From Micromonospora sp. H61 (GTDB taxonomy: Bacteria; Actinomycetota; Actinomycetes; Mycobacteriales; Micromonosporaceae), in assembly GCF_018070325.1 (NCBI RefSeq), contig NZ_JAGPXY010000018.1, positions 34,538 to 98,537 on the forward strand: a stretch of 64,000 nucleotides of DNA, given 5' to 3'. The notes beneath the pieces were generated by a model. It did no database searches. It was not told the origin of the DNA and saw only the letters and a list, made by a program, of their open reading frames with translations. Positions 39,137 to 48,265 of this stretch are shown in pieces; position 1 is the first letter of the stretch, and the number at the start of each line of letters is the position of its first letter. A program made the translations under genes and the position numbers.

Positions 39137-40097
39137 CCCGAGTACCGCATCGATCGTCAGCACCCCTGGCGCACACCCGACCGACTCCGCCGCCCCCGCC
39201 ACCGCGGGCCAGCCGCAGAGCAACGAGAAGCCGCGCGGCCTGCTCGGCGACGCCTGGCGGGACCTGCGGCGCAAGCCGCTGTTCTGGATCTCGGCCACGC
39301 TGATCGTGATCTTCCTGCTGATGGCCACCTTCCCGGCGCTGTTCGCCCCGGGCGACGCGGTCAACGGCTCGCTGTCCCGCAGCCTCGACAAGCCGTCCGC
39401 AAATGGCTGGTTCGGCTACGACGTGCAGGGCCGCGACGTGTACGCCCGGGTCATCTACGGCGCACGGGCCTCCATCGTGGTCGCCGTGCTCTCCGTGATG
39501 GGCACCCTGCTCATCGGCGGAACCATGGGCATCATCTCCGGTTACCGCGGTGGTTGGGTGGACGGGCTGCTCAGCCGGATCGCCGACGTCTTCTTCGGTC
39601 TGCCGTTCGTGCTCGGCGCGATCGTCATCCTGACCACGTTCAACGGGTCGGGCGCCGGCAACAGCAAGGCCCAGATCATGGGCCTGGTGATCGCGTCACT
39701 GATCGTGCTGAGCTGGCCGGTCGTGATGCGGCTGATGCGCTCCTCGGTGCTCGCCACCAAGGAGGCCGACTACATCGTGGCGGCCCGCGCGCTGGGCGCC
39801 GGCACCGGCCGGATCATCCTCAAGCACCTGCTGCCGAACTGCCTGGCCCCGCTGCTGGTCTACGGCACGATCATGGTCGGCTCGTTCATCGGCGCCGAGG
39901 CCACCCTGTCGTTCCTGGGCGTCGGTCTGAAGTCGCCGGTGGTGTCCTGGGGCATCATGATCAGTGACGGGCAGAATTTCGTCCGGGTCGCGCCAGGGCT
40001 GGTGTTCTTCCCCGCCGCGTTCCTCGTCACCGCAGTGCTGAGCTTCGTGATGCTCGGTGAATCGGTCCGCGAGGCCCTCGATCCGAAACTCCGCTAG
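39129..40097 (+). CDS. dppC: Peptide ABC transporter permease, DppC-like, operon 1
   Basis: 322 residues. A 35-residue Pro/Ala/Ser-rich cytoplasmic N-terminus precedes the DppC core (LLGDAWRDLRRKPLFWISATLIVIFLLMATFPALF). The HP-loop is FGYDVQGRDVYARVIYGARASI, and the EAA motif is ADYIVAARALGAGTGRIILKHLLPN. It pairs with DppB to form the translocation pore. Its start lies inside the dppB end, and it ends 10 bp before dppD. Confidence 0.93.
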   Translation: MSDPSTASIVSTPGAHPTDSAAPATAGQPQSNEKPRGLLGDAWRDLRRKPLFWISATLIVIFLLMATFPALFAPGDAVNGSLSRSLDKPSANGWFGYDVQGRDVYARVIYGARASIVVAVLSVMGTLLIGGTMGIISGYRGGWVDGLLSRIADVFFGLPFVLGAIVILTTFNGSGAGNSKAQIMGLVIASLIVLSWPVVMRLMRSSVLATKEADYIVAARALGAGTGRIILKHLLPNCLAPLLVYGTIMVGSFIGAEATLSFLGVGLKSPVVSWGIMISDGQNFVRVAPGLVFFPAAFLVTAVLSFVMLGESVREALDPKLR

Positions 40098-40107
40098 GGG
40101 AGATCCA

Positions 40108-41151
40108 GTGTCCGACATTCTCGTGTCCGAGCAGTCCGCGCCGGGACCCGGCGGGTCCGGGCGTCCCTCCGGCCGCCTGCTCGAGGTCGAAGACCTGCGG
40201 GTGGAGTTCCGTACCCGGGACGGCGTCGCAAAGGTCATCAACGGGGTCACGTACCACGTCGACGCGGGGGAGACCCTCGCCGTGCTCGGCGAGTCCGGCT
40301 CCGGTAAGAGCGTCACCGCACAGACCATCATGGGCATCCTCGACACGCCGCCCGGCTTCGTGACCGGTGGGCAGGTCCGCTTCCACGGCAAGGACATGCT
40401 CCGCATGGCCGACGAGGAGCGCCGCCGCATCCGCGGTGAGGGCATCGCGATGATCTTCCAGGACGCGCTCTCCGCGCTGAACCCCGTCTTCACCGTCGGG
40501 TTCCAGATCGCCGAGCAGTTCCGCGTCCGGCGGGGCATGGGCCGCGCCGAGGCCAAGAAGCGCGCGATCGACATGCTCGACCAGGTCAAGATCCCGAACG
40601 CCAAGGGCCGGTTCAACAACTACCCGCACCAGTTCTCCGGCGGCATGCGGCAGCGCGCGATGATCGCGATGTCGCTGGCGCTCGACCCCGAGGTGCTGAT
40701 CGCGGACGAGCCGACCACCGCCCTCGACGTGACAGTGCAGGCCCAGATCATGGACCTGCTGGCCGAGCTTCAGCGCGAGCGGCAGATGGGCATGATCCTG
40801 ATCACCCACGACCTCGGTGTGGTCGCCGACGTCGCGGACCGGATCGCGGTCATGTACGCGGGCCGGATCGTCGAGGAAGCCAACGTGTACGACCTGTACG
40901 CCAAGCCGGCGCACCCGTACACGCTGGGTCTGATCGACTCGATCCCGCGCATGGACGAGAAGGGGCAGCAGCTCCGGACGATCAAGGGCCTCCCGCCGAA
41001 CCTGATGAACATCCCGCCGGGCTGCCCGTTCAACCCGCGGTGCCCGATGGCTCAGCCGGTGTGCCGGGAGAAGGTCCCGCCGCTGCTGCAGGTCGGCCCC
41101 GCCCGGGCCAGCGCCTGCCACTTCGCCGAGGAGCTGGTGAACCGTGTCTGA
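40108..41151 (+). CDS. dppD: Peptide ABC transporter ATP-binding protein, DppD-like, operon 1
   Basis: 347 residues. Walker [10 protein letters not shown], signature FSGGMRQR, Walker [15 protein letters not shown]-loop ITHDLGVVA. The C-terminal oligopeptide extension contains a Cys cluster ([24 protein letters not shown]...ASACHF) that ligates an iron-sulfur cluster in related proteins. GTG 40108 is chosen because AGGGGAG is 5 nt upstream. It overlaps dppF by 8 bp. Confidence 0.94.
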   Translation: MSDILVSEQSAPGPGGSGRPSGRLLEVEDLRVEFRTRDGVAKVINGVTYHVDAGETLAVLGESGSGKSVTAQTIMGILDTPPGFVTGGQVRFHGKDMLRMADEERRRIRGEGIAMIFQDALSALNPVFTVGFQIAEQFRVRRGMGRAEAKKRAIDMLDQVKIPNAKGRFNNYPHQFSGGMRQRAMIAMSLALDPEVLIADEPTTALDVTVQAQIMDLLAELQRERQMGMILITHDLGVVADVADRIAVMYAGRIVEEANVYDLYAKPAHPYTLGLIDSIPRMDEKGQQLRTIKGLPPNLMNIPPGCPFNPRCPMAQPVCREKVPPLLQVGPARASACHFAEELVNRV

Positions 41152-42157
41152 GAACATCCTCGAGGTCAATGACCTGGTCAAGCACTACCCCGTCACGCAG
41201 GGTGTGGTGTTCAAGAAGACCGTCGGTCAGGTCAAGGCGGTCGACGGGGTCTCGTTCGGTCTGCGCGCCGGTGAGACGCTCGGTGTGGTCGGCGAGTCCG
41301 GCTGCGGCAAGTCGACGCTCGCCCGGGTGCTGATGAACCTGGAGAAGCCGACCGCCGGCAACGTGGTCTACAAGGGCCAGGACATCTCCAAGCTGTCCGG
41401 TGGGGCGCTGCGGCGCCTGCGCCGGCAGATCCAGCTGGTCATGCAGGACCCGTACACCTCGCTGAACCCGCGGATGACCGTCGGTGACCTGCTCGGTGAG
41501 CCGTTCGAGATCCACCCCGAGGTGGCCCCGAAGGGCAGCCGCCGGGCCAAGGTTCGCGAGCTGCTCGACCTGGTCGGGCTCAACCCGGAGCACATCAACC
41601 GGTACCCGCACCAGTTCTCCGGCGGTCAGCGTCAGCGCATCGGCATCGCCCGCGCGCTCGCGCTGCGGCCCGAGATCATCGTCTGCGACGAGCCGGTGTC
41701 GGCGCTGGACGTCTCCATCCAGGCCCAGGTCATGAACCTGCTGGAGCAGTTGCAGGGCGAGTTCGGCCTCTCGTACGTCTTCATCGCGCACGACCTGTCG
41801 GTGGTCCGCCACCTGTCGGACCGGGTCGCGGTGATGTACCTCGGCAAGATCGTCGAGATCGGCACCGAGGACGAGATCTACGAGCGACCGACCCACCCGT
41901 ACACCCAGGCGCTGCTCTCCGCGGTGCCGGTGCCGGACCCGACCCAGCGGCACAACAAGACGATCATCCGGCTCACGGGTGACGTGCCGTCGCCGATCAG
42001 CCCGCCGTCGGGCTGCCGGTTCCGGACCCGCTGCTGGAAGGCGCAGGACGTCTGCGCCGAGCAGGTCCCGCTGCTGGAGATCCGTCGGGACTCGGACCAC
42101 CCGAGCGCCTGCCACTTCGCGGAGAAGCGCGAGATCGTCGCCAGCCACGAGGTGTGA
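41144..42157 (+). CDS. dppF: Peptide ABC transporter ATP-binding protein, DppF-like, operon 1
   Basis: 337 residues. Walker [10 protein letters not shown], signature FSGGQRQR, Walker [15 protein letters not shown]-loop IAHDLSVV, and the C-terminal Cys motif ([21 protein letters not shown] ... SACHF). It forms the heterodimeric motor with DppD. GTG start at 41144 within the dppD end. It is the last gene of the operon, followed by a clear terminator. Confidence 0.94.
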   Translation: MSENILEVNDLVKHYPVTQGVVFKKTVGQVKAVDGVSFGLRAGETLGVVGESGCGKSTLARVLMNLEKPTAGNVVYKGQDISKLSGGALRRLRRQIQLVMQDPYTSLNPRMTVGDLLGEPFEIHPEVAPKGSRRAKVRELLDLVGLNPEHINRYPHQFSGGQRQRIGIARALALRPEIIVCDEPVSALDVSIQAQVMNLLEQLQGEFGLSYVFIAHDLSVVRHLSDRVAVMYLGKIVEIGTEDEIYERPTHPYTQALLSAVPVPDPTQRHNKTIIRLTGDVPSPISPPSGCRFRTRCWKAQDVCAEQVPLLEIRRDSDHPSACHFAEKREIVASHEV

Positions 42158-42163
42158 GTCACC

Positions 42164-42206
42164 GAAACCGCCTGCCGCCGTCGCCACGACGACGGCAGGC
42201 GGTTTC
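42164..42206 (+). terminator. Terminator of peptide ABC operon 1
   Basis: GAAACCGCCTGCCG (42164-42177) pairs with CGGCAGGCGGTTTC (42193-42206), a perfect 14-bp stem with partial further pairing inside the loop, 6 bp after the dppF stop. Confidence 0.9.
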
Positions 42207-42327
42207 GTCTGTCCGTGACCCGCATCGGCCGCGCGGCACCCGGCCGCCCACGCGGCGTCAGCAAGCACGACGGGCGGTGCGGCTCACCAGGTGGCCGTGG
42301 CCCGGTTCAGCGCGGGCTGGGGGCGGC

Positions 42328-42717
42328 TCACAGCGGGCCGCGGCCCGCGCGGAGCAACAGCAACGCCAGTTGCGTGCCGTCGGCGCCGAGCGCAACCCGG
42401 AAACGCTCCAGGATCTCCCGTTCCCGGGAGAGCACCAGGCGGGTCCCACCGGACGCGATCCGGGTCACCCCGACCTCCTGGGACAACGCGGCCCGCTCCT
42501 GCCAGAGCGTGATCAATGCGTGGTCGATCTCGTCGATCCGTTCCCTGATCTGCACGATCCGCGCCGAGGCGGACGGCTCCTGGGTGCCGGTCTGCTGCTC
42601 GGCCGGCTCGGCGTCCGCACCCGTCGGTGGTGTGGCCACCGCCGGCTCAGCCCCCTGCACGACGGGCTGCCCCGGTCGGATCGGGCTGCCGCTCTGCTCC
42701 ATCACGTCTGTCATCAT
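42328..42717 (-). CDS. aroQ: Chorismate mutase, AroQ type II
   Basis: 129 residues. A disordered N-terminus of about 50 residues precedes an all-helical AroQ domain (IVQIRERIDEIDHALITLWQERAALSQEVGVTRIASGGTRLVLSREREILERFR). The C-terminus LALLLLRAGRGPL resembles that of mycobacterial intracellular chorismate mutase, whose Leu-Gly-Arg tail docks on DAHP synthase for activation. It makes prephenate for Phe and Tyr. ATG 42717 has GAGAGG 6 nt upstream. A leader peptide and terminator directly upstream indicate attenuation control. Being next to pcrA is conserved (Rv0948c-Rv0949). Confidence 0.92.
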   Translation of the reverse strand: MMTDVMEQSGSPIRPGQPVVQGAEPAVATPPTGADAEPAEQQTGTQEPSASARIVQIRERIDEIDHALITLWQERAALSQEVGVTRIASGGTRLVLSREREILERFRVALGADGTQLALLLLRAGRGPL

Positions 42718-42766
42718 CGGGTACCTCTCGCACTGTGGTGCCCGGTGCCCGGAACCTGGGACGGAA

Positions 42767-42797
42767 AAAGCCCCGGACTCCAGGAGCCCGGGGCTTT
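42767..42797 (-). terminator. Attenuator terminator upstream of chorismate mutase
   Basis: On the minus strand AAAGCCCCGG pairs with CCGGGGCTTT, with extra CTCC/GGAG pairs inside, immediately followed by a U-tract (CUUUUUCC). It is the only strong U-tailed terminator hairpin seen in a gene's 5' leader in this window. The left arm can alternatively pair with leader sequence at 42834-42842. Confidence 0.85.
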
Positions 42798-42813
42798 AGC
42801 AGGTCTGAATCGA

Positions 42814-42879
42814 TCAGGCGCGACCTACGGCAGCCGGACTCCCGGTGCCATAGTAAAAGTAGAAGCGCGCAGCGATCAC
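42814..42879 (-). CDS. Phe/Tyr-rich leader peptide of the chorismate mutase attenuator
   Basis: A 21-codon open frame from GTG 42879 contains five consecutive aromatic codons (FYFYY, 42850-42864) after VIAAR and ends in TGA 16 bp before the terminator hairpin. A -10-like CATACT (42887-42892) 7 nt before the GTG suggests leaderless translation. The frame is also open further upstream (GTG 42897; ATG 43029), so the exact start is uncertain. Its likely job is to stall the ribosome when charged tRNA-Phe or tRNA-Tyr is scarce, and so regulate transcription into aroQ. Confidence 0.7.
   Translation of the reverse strand: MIAARFYFYYGTGSPAAVGRA
42829..42849 (-). promoter_or_regulatory. Pause hairpin (1:2) of the chorismate mutase attenuator
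   Basis: Directly after the Tyr codons the RNA can fold as GGCA-CCGG, loop GAGU, CCGG-(C)-UGCC. This sequesters GGAGUCCGG (42834-42842), the segment that could otherwise pair with CCGGGCUCC of the terminator's 5' arm (42783-42791). Confidence 0.6.
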
Positions 42880-43043
42880 GCCGTCGAGTATGCCCACGTC
42901 GTTGCCGGGTGCGCAAGCATTCGGCGTCGTGAAGGGCACCTTCCCGGCGGTTGGGCGTCCCGAATGGTGGTGCGCGCCGTCGGGCACGAGCTGCTGAGCG
43001 CCAGAGGCGCAGTGTCCGGCCCGCGGCATAGACTTGTCGGGCG

Positions 43044-45449
43044 ATGCATCCTCTCTTCGACATCCCCGCGTCCCCGCCTGCGCCGGAGTCCGCGCCGGCC
43101 CGCCCGCACCGACCCGGGGCGGCCGCCGCGCGCCTCGATCCGCAGCAGCTGCTCGCCGGTCTGAACGGGCCGCAGCGCGACGCCGTCAGCCATGCCGGCT
43201 CGCCGCTGCTGATCGTGGCCGGCGCCGGGTCCGGCAAGACCCGGGTGCTCACGCACCGGATCGCCTATCTGCTCGCCGCTCGGGACGTGCACCCCGGTGA
43301 GATCATCGCGATCACCTTCACCAACAAGGCCGCCGGCGAGATGAAGGAGCGCGTCGCCGCGCTGGTGGGCCCCCGGGCCCGCCTGATGTGGGTGTCGACG
43401 TTCCACTCGGCCTGCGTGCGGATCCTGCGTGCCGAGCACCAGCACGCCGGCCTCAAGTCGACGTTCTCGATCTATGACGCGGACGACTCCCGCCGGTTGA
43501 TGCAGTTGGTCACCCGCGAGCTGGATCTCGACCCGAAGCGCTACCCGGCGCGTGGGCTGGCCGCCCAGGTCTCCAACCTCAAGAACGAGCTGGTCGACCC
43601 GGAGCAGTTCGCGGCGCGGGCCACCGGGCCCAACGAGCGGGCGCTGGCCGAGGCGTACACGCTCTACCAGCGTCGGCTGCGTGAGGCACATGCCCTGGAC
43701 TTCGACGACCTGATCATGACCACGGTGCACCTGCTCCAGTCCCACCCGCATGTCGCGGAGAGCTACCGCCGACGGTTCCGGCACGTGTTGGTGGACGAGT
43801 ACCAGGACACCAACCACGCCCAGTACGTCCTGATCAAGCAGCTGGTCTCCGGCACCGACGGGCTGGAGCCCGCCGAGCTGTGCGTGGTCGGCGACGCCGA
43901 CCAGTCGATCTACGCGTTCCGGGGTGCGACGATCCGCAACATCCTGGAGTTCGAACGGGACTTCACCGACGCGCGGACGATCCTGCTGGAGCAGAACTAC
44001 CGCTCCACCCAGACCATCCTCAACGCGGCCAACGCGGTGATCGACCGCAACACCTCCCGCAAACCGAAGCGGCTGTGGAGCGAGGCCGGCGCCGGCGAGC
44101 AGATCGTCGGCTACGTGGCCGACACCGAGCACGCCGAGGCCGACTGGGTGGCCCGGGAGATCGACCGGCTGGTCGACGCCGACGAGACCCGCCCCGGCGA
44201 CGTCGCCGTCTTCTACCGCACCAATGCGCAGTCCCGCGTCTTCGAGGAGGTGTTCATCCGGGTCGGCCTGCCCTACAAGGTGGTCGGCGGGGTGCGCTTC
44301 TACGAGCGCAAGGAGGTCCGCGACGCCTTGGCGTACCTGCGTTCGGTGGTCAACGACGACGACACGGTGAGCCTGCGGCGAGTGCTCAACACCCCGCGCC
44401 GGGGCATCGGCGACCGCGCCGAGGCTTGTGTCGAGGCGCTCTCCAGCCGCGACCGGATCTCCTTCGGCGCGGCGCTGCGCCGGGCCCGGGAGGCGCCGGG
44501 CATCTCCAGTCGGGCGGCCAACGGCATAGCCGATTTCGTGGCGCTGCTCGACGGCGCTCGCGAGCTGGCCGAGACCGGGACCCCGGAGGAGGTGCTGGAG
44601 GCGCTGCTGACCCGCTCCGGCTACCTCACCGAGCTGGAGGAGAGCCTCGACCCGCAGGACGCCGGCCGGGTGGACAACCTCCAGGAGCTGGTCAGCGTCG
44701 CCCGCGAGTACACCGAGCGGATCGAGGCGCTGGGCGAGGAGGGCGAGCGGGCCACCCTGGCCGGCTTCCTGGAGCAGGTGGCGCTGGTCGCCGACGCCGA
44801 CCAGATCCCCTCCGACGACCCCGACCACCAGGGCGTGGTCACCCTGATGACGCTGCACACCGCCAAGGGACTGGAATTCCCGGTGGTCTTTCTGACCGGG
44901 CTCGAGGACGGCGTCTTCCCGCACCTGCGCTCGCTGGGCGACACCCGCGAGTTGGAGGAGGAGCGCCGCCTGGCGTACGTCGGCATCACCCGTGCCCGGC
45001 AGCGGCTCTACATGTCCCGGGCGGTGACCCGCTCGGCCTGGGGGCAGCCGTCCTACAACCCGCCGTCGCGCTTCCTGGAGGAGCTGCCGACCGAGTTGGT
45101 GCACTGGGAGCGCACCGAGGGGTCGTACACCTCGTGGGCTGGCGGGGGCGGCGGCGTCGGTGGTCGCGCGGACCGCGCGCCCGGCGTGCGCGGCAACTTC
45201 ACCGGAGGCACACCGAAGGCGGCGCAGCTGGCCCAGCGGCTCGGCGTGGACGCCAGCCGGCTGACCACGGCCAGCGAGCTGCCGCAGGGGCCGAAGGTGT
45301 CAGCGGGCGACCGGGTCAACCATCAGCGGTACGGGTTGGGGCGGGTGCTCGCCGTCGAGGGGCACGGCCCGGGTGCCCGCGCGCAGATCGACTTCGGCGA
45401 CCAGACCATGTGGCTGGTGCTCCGGCACGCCCCGGTCGACAAGCTCTGA
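43044..45449 (+). CDS. pcrA: ATP-dependent DNA helicase PcrA/UvrD
   Basis: 801 residues, superfamily 1A helicase. Q-motif LNGPQRDAV, motif I AGAGSGKTRVL, Ia TFTNKAAGEMKER, II VDEYQDTN, III GDADQSIYAFRGA, IV NYRSTQTILNAANAVI, V TLHTAKGLEFPVVFLTGLEDG, VI RRLAYVGITRARQRLY. The C-terminus is a Tudor-like RNA polymerase-interaction region (GDRVNHQRYGLGRVLAVEG). It unwinds 3'-5' in nucleotide excision repair and removes stalled complexes. ATG 43044. It is divergent from the aroQ leader and matches Rv0949 (uvrD1). Confidence 0.96.
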   Translation: MHPLFDIPASPPAPESAPARPHRPGAAAARLDPQQLLAGLNGPQRDAVSHAGSPLLIVAGAGSGKTRVLTHRIAYLLAARDVHPGEIIAITFTNKAAGEMKERVAALVGPRARLMWVSTFHSACVRILRAEHQHAGLKSTFSIYDADDSRRLMQLVTRELDLDPKRYPARGLAAQVSNLKNELVDPEQFAARATGPNERALAEAYTLYQRRLREAHALDFDDLIMTTVHLLQSHPHVAESYRRRFRHVLVDEYQDTNHAQYVLIKQLVSGTDGLEPAELCVVGDADQSIYAFRGATIRNILEFERDFTDARTILLEQNYRSTQTILNAANAVIDRNTSRKPKRLWSEAGAGEQIVGYVADTEHAEADWVAREIDRLVDADETRPGDVAVFYRTNAQSRVFEEVFIRVGLPYKVVGGVRFYERKEVRDALAYLRSVVNDDDTVSLRRVLNTPRRGIGDRAEACVEALSSRDRISFGAALRRAREAPGISSRAANGIADFVALLDGARELAETGTPEEVLEALLTRSGYLTELEESLDPQDAGRVDNLQELVSVAREYTERIEALGEEGERATLAGFLEQVALVADADQIPSDDPDHQGVVTLMTLHTAKGLEFPVVFLTGLEDGVFPHLRSLGDTRELEEERRLAYVGITRARQRLYMSRAVTRSAWGQPSYNPPSRFLEELPTELVHWERTEGSYTSWAGGGGGVGGRADRAPGVRGNFTGGTPKAAQLAQRLGVDASRLTTASELPQGPKVSAGDRVNHQRYGLGRVLAVEGHGPGARAQIDFGDQTMWLVLRHAPVDKL

Positions 45450-45477
45450 CCCCGTCGCGCCCGCACCATCGCACTGA

Positions 45478-45516
45478 AGCAGGGAAGGAGTGGCCTCACG
45501 CCACTCCTTCCCTGCT
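45478..45516. terminator. Terminator after pcrA
   Basis: AGCAGGGAAGGAGTGGC (45478-45494) and GCCACTCCTTCCCTGCT (45500-45516) form a perfect 17-bp stem with loop CTCAC. It lies between convergent pcrA and an M23 peptidase gene, so it can serve both. Confidence 0.9.
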
Positions 45517-45545
45517 GTTGCGCGTGGACCGAGGGGGATGCCGCC

Positions 45546-46316
45546 TCAGCAGCCCAGGTCGACGCCACGGGCCCGCATGAACGGGGCCGGGTCGATCTGG
45601 TTCCACATGCCCTGGTGCACCTCGAAGTGCAGGTGCGGACCGGTGGAATCGCCGGTGGCGCCCTCGTAGCCGATGACCTGGCCGGCCTTGACCTTCTGGC
45701 CGACGGTGACAGCGATGCGGCTCTGGTGGGCGTAGTGGGTCAGGTACCCGTTGCCGTGGTCGATGAAGACGGAGTTGCCGTACCCGTCGGAGGCGTCGCC
45801 GGCCTGGGTCACGGTGCCGGCGGCCGCTGCGTGGATCGGCGTGCCGGAGGGCAGCGCCAGGTCGATACCGGCGTGCAGGGTGCCCCAGCGCTGCCCGTAG
45901 CAGGACGTGACGGCTGCGCCCGGCATCGGGTCGACCCAGGCGGGTGTGGGCCTGGTGGTCTTCTTCGGCTTCGGCTTGGCCTTCGCGGCGGCTTTCTTCG
46001 CGGGGGTCGGGCTGGCGCTGACCGCCGACGGGCTGGGCGTCGGGCTGAGCGAGGGGGCGACCGGGGTGCTCGACCCACGGACCGAGCGGTCGGCCCGGCT
46101 CGCGGCCTCGGCCCGGGCCTGGGCGTCGAGGGAGACGGCGGCGGGTGCCGGGTGGTCGCCGCCTGTGGTGGCGACGGCGACGCCACCGAGGCCGAGGGCC
46201 ACCAGGGCGGCGGCGCTGAGCACGACGAGGCGGTTCCGCCGGCCGGCGCGCTGCGGCTGCTCGGTGTGGGGGGTGTCGGGGGTGTTCTCGTTCTGGACGG
46301 GGCTGTCTTCCTGCAC
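45546..46316 (-). CDS. M23 family peptidoglycan endopeptidase, membrane-anchored, copy 1
   Basis: 256 residues. A cytoplasmic N-terminus, one transmembrane helix (RLVVLSAAALVALGLGGVAVA), a Ser/Thr/Pro and Lys/Pro linker, and a C-terminal LytM/M23 domain with zinc ligands in HAGIDL and HLHFEVH. A Cys pair (TSCYGQRW and the C-terminal Cys) may form a disulfide. It cleaves or binds peptidoglycan crosslinks outside the membrane. GTG 46316 with GAAGG 7 nt upstream. It corresponds in position to Rv0950c. Confidence 0.9.
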   Translation of the reverse strand: MQEDSPVQNENTPDTPHTEQPQRAGRRNRLVVLSAAALVALGLGGVAVATTGGDHPAPAAVSLDAQARAEAASRADRSVRGSSTPVAPSLSPTPSPSAVSASPTPAKKAAAKAKPKPKKTTRPTPAWVDPMPGAAVTSCYGQRWGTLHAGIDLALPSGTPIHAAAAGTVTQAGDASDGYGNSVFIDHGNGYLTHYAHQSRIAVTVGQKVKAGQVIGYEGATGDSTGPHLHFEVHQGMWNQIDPAPFMRARGVDLGC

Positions 46317-46542
46317 GGCGGACCTTCAGAGTCGAGGGGCACTTGACCTCGAAATACTGGTGTCGGGCCGAGCCGGGGTGGGCGCGGGGACCGGGTGACC
46401 GCGCGGCGGGCGAAGTGATGGCTGCCCGGATATGACCCGCTCTACGGCGCTCTATCCGGAAAAGTGATCATGCTGTGTGGTGTCGCCGATCACAATCGCC
46501 GGTGTGACCCGGGATACATCCACCCGGCCGAGGCAACGAAAA

Positions 46543-46570
46543 ACCGCCCGGATCGACAGATCCGGGCGGT
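46543..46570 (-). terminator. Terminator of the second M23 gene
   Basis: ACCGCCCGGATC (46543-46554) pairs with GATCCGGGCGGT (46559-46570) in a perfect 12-bp stem. On the minus strand it is followed by a U-tract (GGUUUUUCG). It lies 20 bp after the stop codon. Confidence 0.9.
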
Positions 46571-46589
46571 CAACGGTCGTTACACAACG

Positions 46590-47297
46590 TCAGCCGGCGG
46601 CTACCTCGCTGTAGATTGCCTCGACTTGCAGCTTGATGTCCACTCCGCGTTCCTGGAGGAACGGCACCGGGTCGATCGGCTGCCCCTTGACATGGATCTC
46701 CAGGTGCAGGTGGGTGCCGTACGCGTGGCCGGTCTGACCCACGAGGCCGAGCTGGTCGCCCGCCTTGATCTGCTGGCCTTCCTTGACGCTCACCGCGGAG
46801 GAGTGGCCGTAGATGGCCTCGCTGCCGTCGGCGTGCTGGACGATCACCGCGTTGCCGTACCCGCCGAACCAGCCGGCCTTGGTGACCAACCCGTCGTGGA
46901 TCGCCACGTAGGGCGTGCCCTCGCCGGCGACCAGGTCCACGCCGGTGTGCATCTTGCCCCAGCGGACGCCGTACGGGGAGTTGAAGTCGTAGCCCTGCAG
47001 CGGCAGCAGCCAGACCTCGCGCTCGACGCTGTCCTTGCTGCGGCTGTCCCGGGAGGCGCGGTCGGCGTTGTCCGCACGGGCCGCGGCGTCCTGGCTGGTG
47101 ACCGACGCCTGCTTGAGCTCGTCGAGGACCGTCGGGCTGACGTCCTTGGCGTCCGGCAGGGCGCTCGCGCCGAGGGCCACGATGCCGGCACCGACGAACG
47201 CGGTGGTGACGACAGCGGCGTAACGGCTGCGGGGTGGGGTGGGTACGCGGCGGCGACCGCGATATCGATCGGGCTCAGACGACAGGCGCTGGCGCAC
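46590..47297 (-). CDS. M23 family peptidoglycan endopeptidase, membrane-anchored, copy 2
   Basis: 235 residues. A basic N-terminus, a transmembrane or signal segment (YAAVVTTAFVGAGIVALGASAL), a helical linker (LDELKQASVTSQDAAARADNADRASRDSRS), then an M23 domain with HTGVDL and THLHLEIH as zinc ligands. It is paralogous to the neighbouring peptidase but separately terminated. GTG 47297 is preferred to GTG 47303 because GGAGG is 6 nt from the former and only 2 nt from the latter. It probably works in cell-wall remodelling during growth or division. Confidence 0.88.
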   Translation of the reverse strand: MRQRLSSEPDRYRGRRRVPTPPRSRYAAVVTTAFVGAGIVALGASALPDAKDVSPTVLDELKQASVTSQDAAARADNADRASRDSRSKDSVEREVWLLPLQGYDFNSPYGVRWGKMHTGVDLVAGEGTPYVAIHDGLVTKAGWFGGYGNAVIVQHADGSEAIYGHSSAVSVKEGQQIKAGDQLGLVGQTGHAYGTHLHLEIHVKGQPIDPVPFLQERGVDIKLQVEAIYSEVAAG

Positions 47298-47783
47298 GCA
47301 CACCCTCCGTTGTCGGGGTTCCGAAGCGGCCGGTGGGCGTCCCCTGAAGGTCCAGTGAGACGTCCGCTGACCGCGTCGTCACCCGTCCATGGACCTGATG
47401 ACAACCGTGGACACGTTAGCCAACCGCCAGGCGAGTCACAAGCTAGACGGAAAAATTGGCGTGTCGATCTGTCCGTTTGCGTCCGTGATTGTCATGCATC
47501 GCGACGCCGAACGGTGCCCCCGTCGCTGCCCGTTCGTCGCCGACCGTGACCGTTCCGGCGGAGTCGTCCGGCTTGACTCCGGGCAGTGTCGGGATGGTGT
47601 CCCCGGCCCTGCCGGCGGCGCGGTGGCGACGAAGCGGTGACGGCGCCAGACCGGACCTCTCCGGGTTGCGCGGTGGACACGCCGGGTAACGGCCGGTGAC
47701 GGAGCCCGGATTTCCCGGGCCGGGCCCGCCGGGTTACCGTTCGTTAAGGTGAAGGCGGTCAAGCCGGTGAAAGGTGTGCGCTG
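47298..47783. other. Intergenic region upstream of the M23 gene and the B12-binding gene
   Basis: About 490 bp between divergent genes. A comparatively AT-rich patch (near 47440-47465, GACGGAAAAATTGGCG) may hold promoters. I looked for a c-di-AMP riboswitch, common before actinobacterial wall hydrolases, and could not make one fit. No gene is supported. Confidence 0.5.
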
Positions 47784-48188
47784 ATGAGCTCTCGGATTCG
47801 GGTCGTCGTCGCGAAGCCTGGCCTGGACGGCCACGACCGGGGCGCGAAGGTCGTCGCGCGCGCCCTGCGGGATGCCGGGATGGAGGTCGTCTACACCGGC
47901 CTGCACCAGACTCCCGAGCAGATCGTGGAGACCGCCATCCAGGAGGACGCCGACGCGGTCGGTCTGTCAGTGCTCTCCGGGGCGCACATGACGCTCTTCC
48001 GGCGGGTGCTGGAACTGCTCGGTGAGCGGGACGCCCGCGACATCGTCGTGTTCGGTGGCGGCATCATTCCGAACGGCGACATTCCCGAGTTGCAGAAGCT
48101 GGGCGTCGCGAAGATCTTCACGCCTGGCGCCACCACTCAGGCGATTGTCGAGTGGGTCCGACAGAACGTGGCCCAGCCGGTTTCCTGA
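47784..48188 (+). CDS. Stand-alone B12-binding domain protein (acyl-CoA mutase small-subunit type)
   Basis: 134 residues. It equals the C-terminal cobalamin-binding domain of methylmalonyl-CoA mutase: the base-off motif DxHxxG is in [12 protein letters not shown], followed by GLSVLSGAH and the FGGGIIP loop. Separate B12 subunits of this size partner large mutase subunits such as IcmA or HcmA. No large subunit is encoded in this window, so the partner must lie elsewhere. ATG 47784. It sits between M23 genes and sucCD and is terminated on its own. A link to succinyl-CoA is possible but inferred. Confidence 0.88.
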   Translation: MSSRIRVVVAKPGLDGHDRGAKVVARALRDAGMEVVYTGLHQTPEQIVETAIQEDADAVGLSVLSGAHMTLFRRVLELLGERDARDIVVFGGGIIPNGDIPELQKLGVAKIFTPGATTQAIVEWVRQNVAQPVS

Positions 48189-48228
48189 GGCACGCCGATC
48201 TGCTGCGCCACCGATTTTGGGCACGGGG

Positions 48229-48265
48229 GAGGGGCCGGACGCACCCCTCACACGTCCGGCCCCTC
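48229..48265 (+). terminator. Terminator after the B12-binding gene
   Basis: GAGGGGCCGGACG (48229-48241) pairs with CGTCCGGCCCCTC (48253-48265), a perfect 13-bp stem with an 11-nt loop, 40 bp after the stop. Confidence 0.85.
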
